A stretch of 20,741 nt of DNA from Acidimicrobiia bacterium (GTDB taxonomy: Bacteria > Actinomycetota > Acidimicrobiia > Spongiisociales > UBA5794). The translations under genes and the position numbers were made by a program. Of this stretch, positions 9,001 to 15,345 are shown piece by piece (position 1 is the first letter of the stretch; each line of letters opens with the position of its first letter). The notes below the pieces were generated by a model that was not told the DNA's origin, ran no database searches, and worked only from the letters and a program-made list of their open reading frames with translations. The stretch spans positions 1-20,741 of the forward strand of contig JAUVNV010000009.1 in assembly GCA_030599515.1 (NCBI GenBank), given 5' to 3'.

Positions 9001-9652
9001 CCCAGATCTCGGGGGAGGCTGGTGGAAGGTCGCAGTACCAGTCGTAGAAGCTCAGGATCGTGCCGCCCAGCAGGGCGAGGAACCTGCTCCCGGCTGCGTA
9101 GCTGATCTGCGACATGGCGGGGATGGGGGAGAATCCGACGACACGGTCGGGGCCGTACGTCTTCGTGGTGTACACCACCGAAGCGGCGGCGATCTCGAGC
9201 GCTTCGTCCCACATCATGCGGCGGAACCCACCCTTGCCGCGGGCGGTCTGGATGCGCTTGCGCTTCTCGGGATCGTTCATGATCGATGCCCAGGCGTCGA
9301 CAGGGTCGCCGTACACGGCCTTGGCCTCGCGGTAGAGATCGATGAGCACACCGCGTCCGTAGGGGAACTTGACCCGGATGGGGCTGTAGAGGTACCACGA
9401 GTAGCTGATCCCGCGCTGGCACCCACGTGGCTCGTACGGGGGAAGACCGTCTTCGAGCGCCGGGTAGTCGGTTGCCTGCAACTCCCATGTGACGATCCCG
9501 TCCTTGACGAAAACCTCCCAGCTGCACGAACCGGTGCAATTGACGCCGTGGGTCGTTCGCACCCGCTTGTCGTGCTGGAAACGGTTGCGGTAGAACTCTT
9601 CCCACTTCCGCTCGGCTGGAGCCTCGCTGTCCCGGATCCATTCCTTCGTCAT
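6035..9652 (-). CDS. narG: respiratory nitrate reductase alpha subunit (molybdenum catalytic subunit)
   Basis: NarG reduces nitrate to nitrite at a molybdenum bis-MGD centre. The 1205-residue product (E. coli 1247) has the N-terminal FS0 cluster ligands His35, Cys39, Cys43 and Cys78 (THGVNCTGSC...EPRGC). The Mo-ligand aspartate is at about residue 208 in SFYDWYCDLPPASPEIWGEQ; all these sit exactly 14 residues before their E. coli counterparts. Later conserved blocks include NHWYHNNLLYR, GHEYFMRHYLGT, PAATWYEKDDINSTDMHTYI and WGIHSTYSEN-like sequence. No twin-arginine signal is seen, so a cytoplasmic active site is expected. ATG 9652 overlaps the cytochrome stop (ATGA). The frame is open upstream but only across the cytochrome gene. 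A role as nitrite oxidoreductase cannot be excluded. Confidence 0.97.
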   Translation of the reverse strand: MTKEWIRDSEAPAERKWEEFYRNRFQHDKRVRTTHGVNCTGSCSWEVFVKDGIVTWELQATDYPALEDGLPPYEPRGCQRGISYSWYLYSPIRVKFPYGRGVLIDLYREAKAVYGDPVDAWASIMNDPEKRKRIQTARGKGGFRRMMWDEALEIAAASVVYTTKTYGPDRVVGFSPIPAMSQISYAAGSRFLALLGGTILSFYDWYCDLPPASPEIWGEQTDVHESADWYNSRFVAVMGANLNMTRTPDCHFISEVRHAGAKLTVFSPDFSQVAKYADWWIPSNPGQDTAFWMAVNHVILKESYVDRQVPYFQDYVKQYTDMPFLVELDGSRPGKCIRADRVDEYTDAENGEWKLLWWDRISGRPRMPKGTIGYRWATEDKGKWNLELADGLNGDALDPELTFADANDDIKQVEFDNFGGDGVVTRGVPVRYIETDDGRVAVTTILDLMMAQFGVDRDLGGDYATDFDDEAALYTPAWQEQYTGIHRDTVLRFARDWIDNAEKTNGKNMIIIGAGANHWYHNNLLYRSGIVALMLTGAVGVNGGGLAHYVGQEKLVCHASWGAIAFGGDWGMAPRHQNTPSFHYVHSDQWRYERGYSDYDTLPEHASTDDHTIDHEVRAVHRGWLPFYPQFKQNSLELVKEAQATGATTDEEIISYAVERLKSHELEFSIDDPDAPENWPRTWFIWRGNAIGTSAKGHEYFMRHYLGTHSTAVAEELAGETVKEVRYREDAPIGKFDLVVDLNFRMDTSALYSDLVLPAATWYEKDDINSTDMHTYINPMQMAVAPAWESKSDWLIFKSVAAKVAELSPSHIRGPVKDIVMLPLQHDTPDEITQPDTRDWYKGEIEAIPGKTMPKFRVIERDYATLYEKMVSLGRGVEKNGVGAHGLNIPVADFYQELAERQPRHIGLAELNGRPYPSLERDREVCEAILYLDPAANGELAHRAFRAEEAKTGLSLTHLSDGQRDTRISFSDLVAQPRRVLTTPTWSAVINKGRAYSPFTLNVEELVPWRTLTGRQHFYLDHENYLEWGEHLPTYKPRPDHTMLSETEISANEAQGRLLNYITPHGKWSIHSTYSENIRMKTLSRGGYPVWLNDKEAAEMGITDNDWVELFNDNGVFVQRCITSARIPRGTVFVYHATERTVGIPISPLRQKRAGMNNSITRTRLKPVLMSGGYGQFTYSFNYWGPTGVNRDTFVYVRKIDKPSY

Positions 9653-10470
9653 CGTTGGCTCCTCAGTTGCTCTGCGAATCCTGGTTTTCTGCTGCGCGGG
9701 GCGAGAAGCATCAGTGCGAACAAGATGATCGCGCCGATGACGCCGCCCGCGAGCATGAGGTCGACGGGGCTGCGGGAGATCTTCGCATCTGAGATCGATT
9801 CGAAGTACGCAGCAAGGTCTGCTCGTTCCTGGTCGGCGATCGGGGCTCCGTCGAAGAGCGGTTGCATCGTCGCCGATGGCGGGTTGCTGAGAGCGGCCGC
9901 GACCGCTTCTGCTCCGCCGTAGCGGACGGCGAGGTCGGTGAGATCGGGTCCCAGCGTGTAGCCGCTCAGACTTTGGTGATTCGCAGCCGTATGGCACCCG
10001 ACGCACGCAGGTCCCGCGTTCTCGAGGCGGTTTGCACCCAGGAAGACGGCCTCCCCGGTAGCAGCGTCACCCGGTTCGAGAGTCTCATCGCCGCCGCCTG
10101 CTTCGAAGGCGTCTGCCTGAATGTACGCGGTCACGGCATCGATCTCGGCGTCCGAGAGGCTCGCGAAGGGTGGCATGACGCCGTCGTAGGTCTCGCCGAG
10201 CACCTCGATCGGTCCACTCAGGCCCTCGGTCACGACCGTCTTCACATAGGCAGCGTCTTGAACGTTGGGATTGCCCGACAGGGGGGGGAAGGAGCCCGGG
10301 ATGCCGAGCCCGTCCGGCTGGTGACACGATGAGCAGTTGGTCGTGTAGACCGTCTGTCCGTCGTCTTCTGCCTGCGCCCCGGCCAGACCGGGGAGCAACA
10401 CGATCGTTGCAATCACCAGCAGGCTCAGGGCGATCCCCGCGGTCGAAAACAGCCGCACCACTCGATTCAT
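9649..10470 (-). CDS. membrane-anchored diheme cytochrome c (NarC-like)
   Basis: A 273-residue exported cytochrome. Residues 1-34 form a signal peptide (RVVRLF, hydrophobic core, GLAGAQA). Two c-type heme sites follow, CSSCH at 46-50 and CVGCH at 156-160, with candidate Met ligands at about 99 (GVMPPF) and 202 (ATMQPLF), so there are two class-I-like domains. Residues about 236-257 form a C-terminal membrane helix with a basic cytoplasmic tail (RSRKPG). It heads the narGHJI genes and its stop overlaps the narG start by 4 bases. The Thermus nar operon likewise begins with a membrane-bound diheme cytochrome, NarC, needed for nitrate reductase function; the same role here is inference. AAGGAAG precedes ATG 10470. 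Confidence 0.9.
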   Translation of the reverse strand: MNRVVRLFSTAGIALSLLVIATIVLLPGLAGAQAEDDGQTVYTTNCSSCHQPDGLGIPGSFPPLSGNPNVQDAAYVKTVVTEGLSGPIEVLGETYDGVMPPFASLSDAEIDAVTAYIQADAFEAGGGDETLEPGDAATGEAVFLGANRLENAGPACVGCHTAANHQSLSGYTLGPDLTDLAVRYGGAEAVAAALSNPPSATMQPLFDGAPIADQERADLAAYFESISDAKISRSPVDLMLAGGVIGAIILFALMLLAPRSRKPGFAEQLRSQR

Positions 10471-10532
10471 GCGGTCTTCCTTCTCTCTTCGCTCGATGTC
10501 CGATGCTTGAATTGGGGGTTCGTCGTGGTCTC

Positions 10533-10549
10533 TGTCAGAACGTGCGACA
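10533..10549. promoter_or_regulatory. inverted repeat TGTC-N9-GACA before the cytochrome gene
   Basis: TGTC (10533-10536) and GACA (10546-10549) are inverted about a 9-base centre in the 85-base gap between the Rrf2 gene and the cytochrome gene. A CTGACA hexamer on the minus strand lies in the same place and could be a -35. Four-base arms are weak evidence; this is listed only as a candidate regulator or promoter site. Confidence 0.2.
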
Positions 10550-10555
10550 AGGGAG

Positions 10556-11068
10556 TCACTTGCTCGGCGCTCCCTTTGTCGATGCCGGCGGCCGTCGCGG
10601 AGTTGGCGTGATGTGTGGCGGCATGTCCGCCGGCAGTTCGTACGTGCCGGCAGCTATCTCAGCGCAGTGCAGCGTCAGTTCGCCGAACGTGGTTTGGGAG
10701 AGTCGCTCGGTCAAAGCGTTCATCGCCCTGTTCCATGGAACGTGTATCGGGCAGGACGTCTCCCAATCACACGGGCCTCCTCTCAACACGCATTGATCGA
10801 GGCCGATGGGTCCCTCGGCGGCCTCGACGACAGCAAGCAGGGTGACGTCGACGGCCGGCCTGGCCAGGATATAGCCACCCGTCGGGCCCGCCTCGGCCGT
10901 GAGGATGCCGTGCTCGACCAGGTTGGCAAGGATCTGAGGCAGATAGCGCGAGGGGATGTCCATCTCTTCGGCGATCTCCCTGGACTTCCTGCGCACCCCG
11001 TTGTGATTGGAGATGTCGAGTACGGCCCGTACCGAGTAGTCGCCCTTGCGTCCGAGTGTGGCCTGCAC
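10556..11068 (-). CDS. Rrf2-family iron-sulfur transcriptional regulator (NsrR/IscR-like)
   Basis: A 170-residue winged-helix regulator. Residues about 9-70 are the DNA-binding domain (GDYSVRAVLDIS, SREIAEEMDIPSRYLPQILANLVEHGIL, GPTGGYILARP). Cys93, Cys100 and Cys106 (C-X6-C-X5-C) match the three cluster-binding cysteines of NsrR/IscR-type members, though the first gap is one longer than the C-X5-C-X5-C of the best-known ones. Such proteins sense NO, redox or Fe-S status. It starts at GTG 11068. AAGGT about 7 bases upstream may be the ribosome site, or TAAGGT may be a -10, giving a leaderless mRNA. It is co-directional with the nar genes and divergent from narK, so control of both is likely. 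The C-terminal Pro-rich tail has no assigned role. Confidence 0.9.
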   Translation of the reverse strand: MQATLGRKGDYSVRAVLDISNHNGVRRKSREIAEEMDIPSRYLPQILANLVEHGILTAEAGPTGGYILARPAVDVTLLAVVEAAEGPIGLDQCVLRGGPCDWETSCPIHVPWNRAMNALTERLSQTTFGELTLHCAEIAAGTYELPADMPPHITPTPRRPPASTKGAPSK

Positions 11069-11082
11069 AACGCGTACCTTAG

Positions 11083-11098
11083 CACTGAACGTTTAGTG
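11083..11098. promoter_or_regulatory. palindromic candidate operator for the Rrf2 regulator
   Basis: CACTGAACGTTTAGTG is a 16-bp near-perfect palindrome: CACT-N-AACGTT-N-AGTG, symmetric at every position except the two N. It lies 14 bases upstream of the regulator start, in the 147-base gap shared with the divergent narK gene, and about 6 bases from the TTGACG box of the narK promoter candidate. Position and symmetry suggest autoregulation and control of narK. Binding by this regulator is inference. Confidence 0.55.
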
Positions 11099-11104
11099 GC
11101 GAAG

Positions 11105-11132
11105 TTGACGTTTCCTACCTCATCCGTACAAA
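11105..11132 (+). promoter_or_regulatory. candidate promoter of the narK genes
   Basis: TTGACG (11105-11110) and TACAAA (11127-11132) are separated by 16 bases and match the sigma-70-type -35 and -10 consensus at five and four positions. Transcription would start near 11140, leaving a leader of about 75 bases before the first narK. The palindrome at 11083-11098 ends 6 bases upstream of the -35. Confidence 0.45.
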
Positions 11133-11162
11133 CTAGCGAAGGCGTCCGCTCGTCCGTGTGTT

Positions 11163-11180
11163 GGTGTCGGGAAGGACACC
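11163..11180 (+). promoter_or_regulatory. hairpin in the narK 5' leader
   Basis: GGTGTC (11163-11168) and GACACC (11175-11180) form a 6-bp perfect stem with a 6-base purine loop (GGGAAG), extendable by two G-T pairs. It sits 35 bases before the narK start codon. No function is assigned; it could affect mRNA stability or translation. Confidence 0.3.
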
Positions 11181-11215
11181 GGTCGAGAGAGACCCTGGCT
11201 TGGAGGAGAGGGAAC

Positions 11216-12832
11216 ATGAACCAGGACGGTCAGTCGTCGTCGACCGGCGAGGTGCCGCCGAAGCTGCTCGATTTCAGTCAGGAACGGATCCGGACGCTCC
11301 ACTACACGTGGATAGCGTTCTTCATGACGTTCTACGTCTGGTTCAACCTGGCACCCCTGGCGACCACCATGCTCGATTCGGTCGGTTGGCTCACGAAGGA
11401 ACACATCAAGATCTTCCTCATCGCCAACGTGGCGCTGACCATCCCGGCTCGCATCGTCGTTGGTGCTCTCATCGACCGCTACGGCTCCCGAGTGGTGTTC
11501 ACCGGGCTGATGGTCGGCATGGCGATCCCGGCGATGGCGTTCTCGTTCGGAAACACCTTCATGCAGATGTTGATCGCCCGGCTCGTGCTCAGTTCGGTAG
11601 GCGCCGGTTTCGTCATCGGCATCAAGATGGTGGCCCAGTGGTTCCCTCCGAAGTACATCGGCAGGGCAGAGGGGTTCTATGCGGGGTGGGGGAACTTCGG
11701 CTCCGCTTTCGCAGCGATGACCCTGCCCTGGTTCGCCATCGTGTTCCTCGGCGACTGGCTTGGTCTCGGCGACGACGCATGGCGGTGGGCGATGGGCGTC
11801 AACGGCCTCGTCATGGGCGTCTACGGCGTCATGTACTACTTCCTGGTTCGCGATGTGCCGGAAGGTGAGCACCTGCACAAGTCGAAGAAGACCGAGCCGA
11901 TGATGGTCAGCTCCTACGGGGACCTGATCATGTACGTCCTGTTCTCCTTCCCCCTCGTGGGTGCACTCATGGTGCTGACATGGAGGGTCGGCAATCTCAG
12001 CATCGACGGCAAGGCCGTACTCCCCGATACGGCCCAGTGGATCATCTACGGATTGCTGATGCTCGCCTACGTCGGGCACGTGTTCAAGACGCTGCAGATC
12101 AACCTGCCGTACCTGCGGGCGGGTGTCCCGGAAGACGAGAAGTACCACTGGGGGAGCGTGGCAGCGCTGAACACCACCTACTTCGCGAACTTCGGTGCCG
12201 AATTGGCAGTCGTCTCGATGCTCCCGGCGTTCTATGAGACCGTCTTCAAGCCCTTGACGAACAGCGAGGGCGTCTCGATCGTCACGCCCACGGTCGCCGG
12301 GTTCGTTGCGGCATCGTTCGCGTTCGTCAACCTCGGGGCTCGCCCGCTCGGTGGGTACATCTCCGACCGGATGACGAACCGGAAACGCACCATGCTGATC
12401 TACATGTTCGGGATCGCTGTCGGCTTCCTGCTGATGGCGTTCATCGGCAAGTGGAGCGGTCTGCTCGATGCCGATGGTCTTCGCGAAGTGGTGCCGACGT
12501 TCGACGGGATCTGGTGGCTGGTCATCGCCGTCGGGATAACCATCTTCGCCTCAGCGTTCGTGCAGGGAGCGGAGGGCGCGACCTTCGCCGTCATCCCGAT
12601 GGTGAACAAGCGCATGACCGGCCAGATCGCGGGCATGGCCGGCGCCTACGGCAACGTCGGGGCCGTCATCTACCTGGTGCTCTTCTCTCTGGTCGACTCG
12701 AGGACGTTCTTCTTCGTCCTGGCCGGTGGAGCGCTCATCAGCTTCTTCGTGACCCTGGTCATGCTCGAGGAACCGAAAGATGCATTCGCGCCGGAATTCG
12801 TGCACGACGCGGAGGGGAATCTGGAGGCCTAG
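11216..12832 (+). CDS. narK: NarK-family nitrate/nitrite MFS transporter (type I-like)
   Basis: A 538-residue inner-membrane transporter of the nitrate-nitrite porter family (MFS, about 12 membrane helices starting near residue 31). The family arginines that bind nitrate are visible: Arg79 in LTIPARIVVGALIDRYG and a second in LGARPLGGYISDR. The glycine-rich nitrate-signature segments are AGWGNFGSAFAAMTLP and AGAYGNVGAVIYL. It differs from the next gene, which is the E. coli NarK type, and resembles the type I (proton-coupled nitrate uptake) group; the subtype is inference. ATG 11216 follows GGAGGAGAGGG. The frame is open for 600 bases upstream, but that part is the antisense of the regulator gene. 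Confidence 0.9.
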   Translation: MNQDGQSSSTGEVPPKLLDFSQERIRTLHYTWIAFFMTFYVWFNLAPLATTMLDSVGWLTKEHIKIFLIANVALTIPARIVVGALIDRYGSRVVFTGLMVGMAIPAMAFSFGNTFMQMLIARLVLSSVGAGFVIGIKMVAQWFPPKYIGRAEGFYAGWGNFGSAFAAMTLPWFAIVFLGDWLGLGDDAWRWAMGVNGLVMGVYGVMYYFLVRDVPEGEHLHKSKKTEPMMVSSYGDLIMYVLFSFPLVGALMVLTWRVGNLSIDGKAVLPDTAQWIIYGLLMLAYVGHVFKTLQINLPYLRAGVPEDEKYHWGSVAALNTTYFANFGAELAVVSMLPAFYETVFKPLTNSEGVSIVTPTVAGFVAASFAFVNLGARPLGGYISDRMTNRKRTMLIYMFGIAVGFLLMAFIGKWSGLLDADGLREVVPTFDGIWWLVIAVGITIFASAFVQGAEGATFAVIPMVNKRMTGQIAGMAGAYGNVGAVIYLVLFSLVDSRTFFFVLAGGALISFFVTLVMLEEPKDAFAPEFVHDAEGNLEA

Positions 12833-12932
12833 ACAACGTGACGTAGACATCGGGAAGTGAGTCAGCAAGGAAGGTAGGGGCCGCACCGAGACCGAGTCCG
12901 GAGCGGCGTCCCGAAATCGGAGAGGAACACGA

Positions 12933-14531
12933 ATGGCCGACATCCACGAGTGGGACGTTGAGAACGAATCGTTCTGGGAGAGCACGGGCAGCAAGATCGC
13001 AAAACGGAACCTCTGGATCTCGATCCCGAGCCTCCTGGTCGGCTTCGCGGTATGGCTCTACTGGGGCATCATCACCGTCCAGATGCTCAACCTGGGCTTC
13101 CCATTCACGACGGGCGAGCTCTTTACCCTGTCCGCGATCGCGGGACTGACCGGTGCGACGCTCCGGATACCGAGCAGCTTTCTGATCCGCATCGCGGGCG
13201 GGCGGAACACGATCTTCTTCACCACCGCACTCCTGATGATCCCTGCCGCGGGGACCGGGTTCGCGCTCATGTCGCAGGACACACCGCTCTGGGTATTCCA
13301 GGCTCTCGCCGTTCTGTCCGGCATCGGCGGCGGCAACTTCGCATCGTCGATGTCCAACATCAGCTTCTTCTACCCGAAGAGGAAGCAAGGTCTGGCGCTC
13401 GGTCTCAACGCAGGCCTCGGCAACGCCGGCGTCACAACGATGCAGGTCCTCATACCGTTGGTGATGACCGTCGGCGTCATCGGCGCAGGGCGAACGCTCG
13501 AGAAGACCTCCGGATGGATCTTCGGGAAAATCCCGGAGGGTACGGAGACCTGGATCCAGAACGCCGGGTTCGTGTGGCTCATCTTCCTGATCCCCCTCGC
13601 CTTCCTGGCGTGGTTCAAGATGGACAACCTTCGTGCCGAGCACGTCTCACCCAACATCGGCTCACCGCTGAATTCGTTCATGAAGATCAGCGGCATGCTG
13701 GGACTGGCCTTCATCCCTGCCCTTGCCGGGCTCTTCATCATCCTCCCCTCGCCGACCGGGTTGGGTCTCTCCTGGGCGAAGTACCCGACGATCATCCTCG
13801 TGATCGTCGCGACGGTGTTCCTCCTCAAGCTGTTGCGCGGCGACATCAAGCCGAATCTGGAACGCCAGTTCAAGGTCTTCAACAACAAGCACACGTGGAT
13901 CATGAGCGTCATCTACACGATGACGTTCGGCAGCTTCATCGGCTACGCCGCAGGGTTCGCTCTCGCGATCAAGGTCATCTTCGGCTTCCAGCACGTCATG
14001 GTCGACGGTGTGATGACCCACGACTTGGTGAATCCGAACGGACCGTCGGCGCTCACGTTCGCCTGGATGGGGCCGTTCATCGGTGCGTTCATCCGTCCGA
14101 TCGGTGGCTGGATCGCGGACAAAGTCGGTGGCGCCAAGGTGACCCAGTGGGTGGCGGTCTCGATGATCATCAGTGCACTCGGCGTCGCCTACTTCATGAA
14201 GCAGGCCTACCAGTCGGCGACACCGGAGGACTATTTCCTGCCGTTCTTCCTGCTGTTCCTCGTTCTGTTCGCCGCTACCGGAGTCGGCAACGGTTCGACG
14301 TTCCGCACGATCGCGATCGTGTTCGACCAGGAGCAGGCAGGACCGGTCCTCGGCTGGACCTCGGCGGTCGCGGCATACGGCGCCTTCGTGGTTCCTTCGG
14401 AGTTCGGAGCGCAGATCAAGAACGCGACCCCGGAGTACGCGCTCTACGCATTCGCTGCGTTCTACGCGATCTGCCTGGTGTTGAACTGGTGGTACTACCT
14501 GGGCCCGAAGGCGGAGTACCAGAACCCGTAA
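12933..14531 (+). CDS. narK: NarK/NarU-type nitrate/nitrite antiporter
   Basis: A 532-residue MFS nitrate-nitrite porter close in pattern to E. coli NarK. It has GIGGGNFASSMSNISFFYPKRKQG, then LNAGLGNAGVTTMQ (first nitrate signature) and SAVAAYGAFVVPSEFG (second). Candidate substrate arginines are Arg78 in GATLRIPSSF and the Arg in FIGAFIRPIGGWIADKVGG. E. coli NarK exchanges external nitrate for internal nitrite; the same role is inferred. It lies 100 bases after the first transporter in the same direction, with no convincing promoter or terminator between, so the two are probably co-transcribed. CGGAGAGG precedes ATG 12933. Confidence 0.92.
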   Translation: MADIHEWDVENESFWESTGSKIAKRNLWISIPSLLVGFAVWLYWGIITVQMLNLGFPFTTGELFTLSAIAGLTGATLRIPSSFLIRIAGGRNTIFFTTALLMIPAAGTGFALMSQDTPLWVFQALAVLSGIGGGNFASSMSNISFFYPKRKQGLALGLNAGLGNAGVTTMQVLIPLVMTVGVIGAGRTLEKTSGWIFGKIPEGTETWIQNAGFVWLIFLIPLAFLAWFKMDNLRAEHVSPNIGSPLNSFMKISGMLGLAFIPALAGLFIILPSPTGLGLSWAKYPTIILVIVATVFLLKLLRGDIKPNLERQFKVFNNKHTWIMSVIYTMTFGSFIGYAAGFALAIKVIFGFQHVMVDGVMTHDLVNPNGPSALTFAWMGPFIGAFIRPIGGWIADKVGGAKVTQWVAVSMIISALGVAYFMKQAYQSATPEDYFLPFFLLFLVLFAATGVGNGSTFRTIAIVFDQEQAGPVLGWTSAVAAYGAFVVPSEFGAQIKNATPEYALYAFAAFYAICLVLNWWYYLGPKAEYQNP

Positions 14532-14559
14532 GGGCTATCCGCTCTCAGACGGGGTCGAG

Positions 14560-14614
14560 AGCGAGTCCCCGGGTGGTGGTCCACATGAGTTGGACCTCGA
14601 TCCGGGGACTCGCT
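14560..14614. terminator. compound hairpin between convergent narK2 and osmC
   Basis: The outer stem is a perfect 13-bp match: AGCGAGTCCCCGG (14560-14572) with its reverse complement at 14602-14614. Inside it, GGTCCA (14578-14583) pairs with TGGACC (14591-14596) around a 7-base loop, with 5-base internal loops on each side. It lies between two convergent genes, so it most likely ends transcription from both sides or blocks readthrough. There is no T-run on either side. Confidence 0.65.
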
Positions 14615-14673
14615 AGGCCTCAACGACACCATGCACGGTGCGCATCGATGCCCACGACGGGCCTGGACGCCGG

Positions 14674-15105
14674 TTACGCCAGGGCAGCTTCGAGCGTGAT
14701 CTCGACGTTGCCGACCAGGGCGTTGCTGACGGGGCAGCCGTTCTTCGCATCTTCGGCGAGTGTGGCGAACCTCTCCGCATCGATGTCGGGGACCTGGCCA
14801 ACCACCGTGAGCGCCATCGTTGTGATCCGCATCCCGAGGTCGGTCTTCGCGAACGTCGCCACGCCTGTCGTGTCGAGCTGCGTCGCAATGAAGCCGGCCT
14901 CGGCCAGGATGTTGCTGAACGCCATCGAGTAGCACGCCGCGTGTGCAGCTGCGATCAGTTCCTCCGGGCTGGTCTTGCCCTTCGCGGCCTCAGTGCGGCT
15001 GGCCCAGCTGACCGGTAGTGGACCAGCAGCGCCGGAGTCGAGTGACGCCGTTCCTGATCCGTTGAACAGATCGCCGTTCCATGTAGCGGTGCCTTTGCTC
15101 CTCAT
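14674..15105 (-). CDS. OsmC-family organic hydroperoxide peroxidase
   Basis: OsmC/Ohr proteins reduce organic (and for OsmC also hydrogen) peroxides with two cysteines. The 143-residue product has the family start (SKGTATWNGDLFNGSGTASLDSG), TSPEELIAAAHAACYSMAFSNIL with Cys58, and NGCPVSNALVGNVEI with Cys124, the two redox cysteines. The pattern and length fit the OsmC branch better than Ohr. A GATAAT box at 15132-15137 (minus strand) and a Shine-Dalgarno TGAGGAG before ATG 15105 support a single-gene unit. It converges on the second narK gene. Confidence 0.9.
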   Translation of the reverse strand: MRSKGTATWNGDLFNGSGTASLDSGAAGPLPVSWASRTEAAKGKTSPEELIAAAHAACYSMAFSNILAEAGFIATQLDTTGVATFAKTDLGMRITTMALTVVGQVPDIDAERFATLAEDAKNGCPVSNALVGNVEITLEAALA

Positions 15106-15131
15106 GAGCTGCTCCTCAGGTTGGGTGGTCG

Positions 15132-15137
15132 ATTATC
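15132..15137 (-). promoter_or_regulatory. candidate -10 box of the OsmC gene
   Basis: GATAAT on the minus strand matches the -10 consensus at five of six positions and lies 26 bases before the OsmC start, with the Shine-Dalgarno between. The expected -35 region (CTTCGT, 17 bases upstream) is poor. Confidence 0.4.
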
Positions 15138-15201
15138 GCGCGACGCAGCGTTCTACGAAGAGGTTTCTCGTGGTCGCTCTCCTGGACCGCCTCAGGGGAT
15201 C

Positions 15202-15229
15202 TTGCACTTCGCCTCGTATCCTCTACGCT
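15202..15229 (+). promoter_or_regulatory. candidate promoter of the pheST leader transcript
   Basis: TTGCAC (15202-15207) and TACGCT (15224-15229) are 16 bases apart. TACGCT fits the TANNNT form common for actinobacterial -10 boxes; the -35 match is weak. Transcription would start about 6-7 bases later, at the A of ATG 15236, making the leader-peptide mRNA leaderless. This agrees with the absence of a correctly spaced Shine-Dalgarno before that ATG. Confidence 0.4.
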
Positions 15230-15235
15230 CAGGGC

Positions 15236-15304
15236 ATGAAATCGGCCGGCAGCTTCGGATTCGCTTTTGCGGGGCCTCGGGCCCGGGCGATCGGACGCGG
15301 CTAG
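15236..15304 (+). CDS. pheST leader peptide with Phe-x-Phe-x-Phe
   Basis: A 22-codon frame opens with MKSAGSFGFAF and ends with AIGRG before TAG 15302-15304. Phenylalanine codons are at 15254-15256, 15260-15262 and 15266-15268, three of five codons in a row, in the leader of the phenylalanyl-tRNA synthetase genes. In enteric bacteria pheST is controlled by a Phe-rich leader peptide (pheM) and attenuation; the analogy here rests on position, codon content and the alternative hairpins that follow. The start is probably leaderless. It is too short for similarity alone to prove it. Confidence 0.65.
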   Translation: MKSAGSFGFAFAGPRARAIGRG

Positions 15305-15345
15305 CCAACACCGCAAGAATGACCGCCCGGACGAAGTGCCGGGCG
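15283..15345 (+). terminator. pheST attenuator: terminator and competing antiterminator
   Basis: CGCCCGG (15324-15330) can pair with CCGGGCG at 15339-15345 (7-bp stem, 8-base loop, then CTTTCG) to form a terminator-like hairpin. The identical CCGGGCG also occurs at 15283-15289 inside the leader-peptide frame, so the same arm can instead form an antiterminator. The upstream copy begins 14 bases after the last Phe codon. A ribosome stalled there would leave it mostly free, whereas a ribosome reading to the stop would cover it. This is the logic of classical attenuation. The short T-tract is a weakness. Confidence 0.6.

Noticed and set aside
7331..9922. Two long plus-strand reading frames (7331-8491 and 8762-9922, 386 codons each) antisense to narG and the cytochrome gene
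   Set aside because: They are compositional shadows of high-GC coding sequence; their products are charged, low in recognisable motifs, and the opposite strand carries unmistakable NarG.
10613..11215. Upstream extension of the first narK frame to 739 codons
   Set aside because: The extension runs through the regulator gene in antisense and the intergenic region; ATG 11216 has a strong ribosome site and begins at the usual NarK N-terminus.
10471..11215. FNR/Dnr-type TTGAT-N4-ATCAA boxes near the nar promoters
   Set aside because: None found on either strand in the two intergenic gaps.
15180..15192. TGGACCGC, resembling the T-box antiterminator core
   Set aside because: It lacks the variable base between TGG and ACC, has no specifier stem, and lies upstream of the predicted pheST transcription start; the Phe-codon leader explains the region better.
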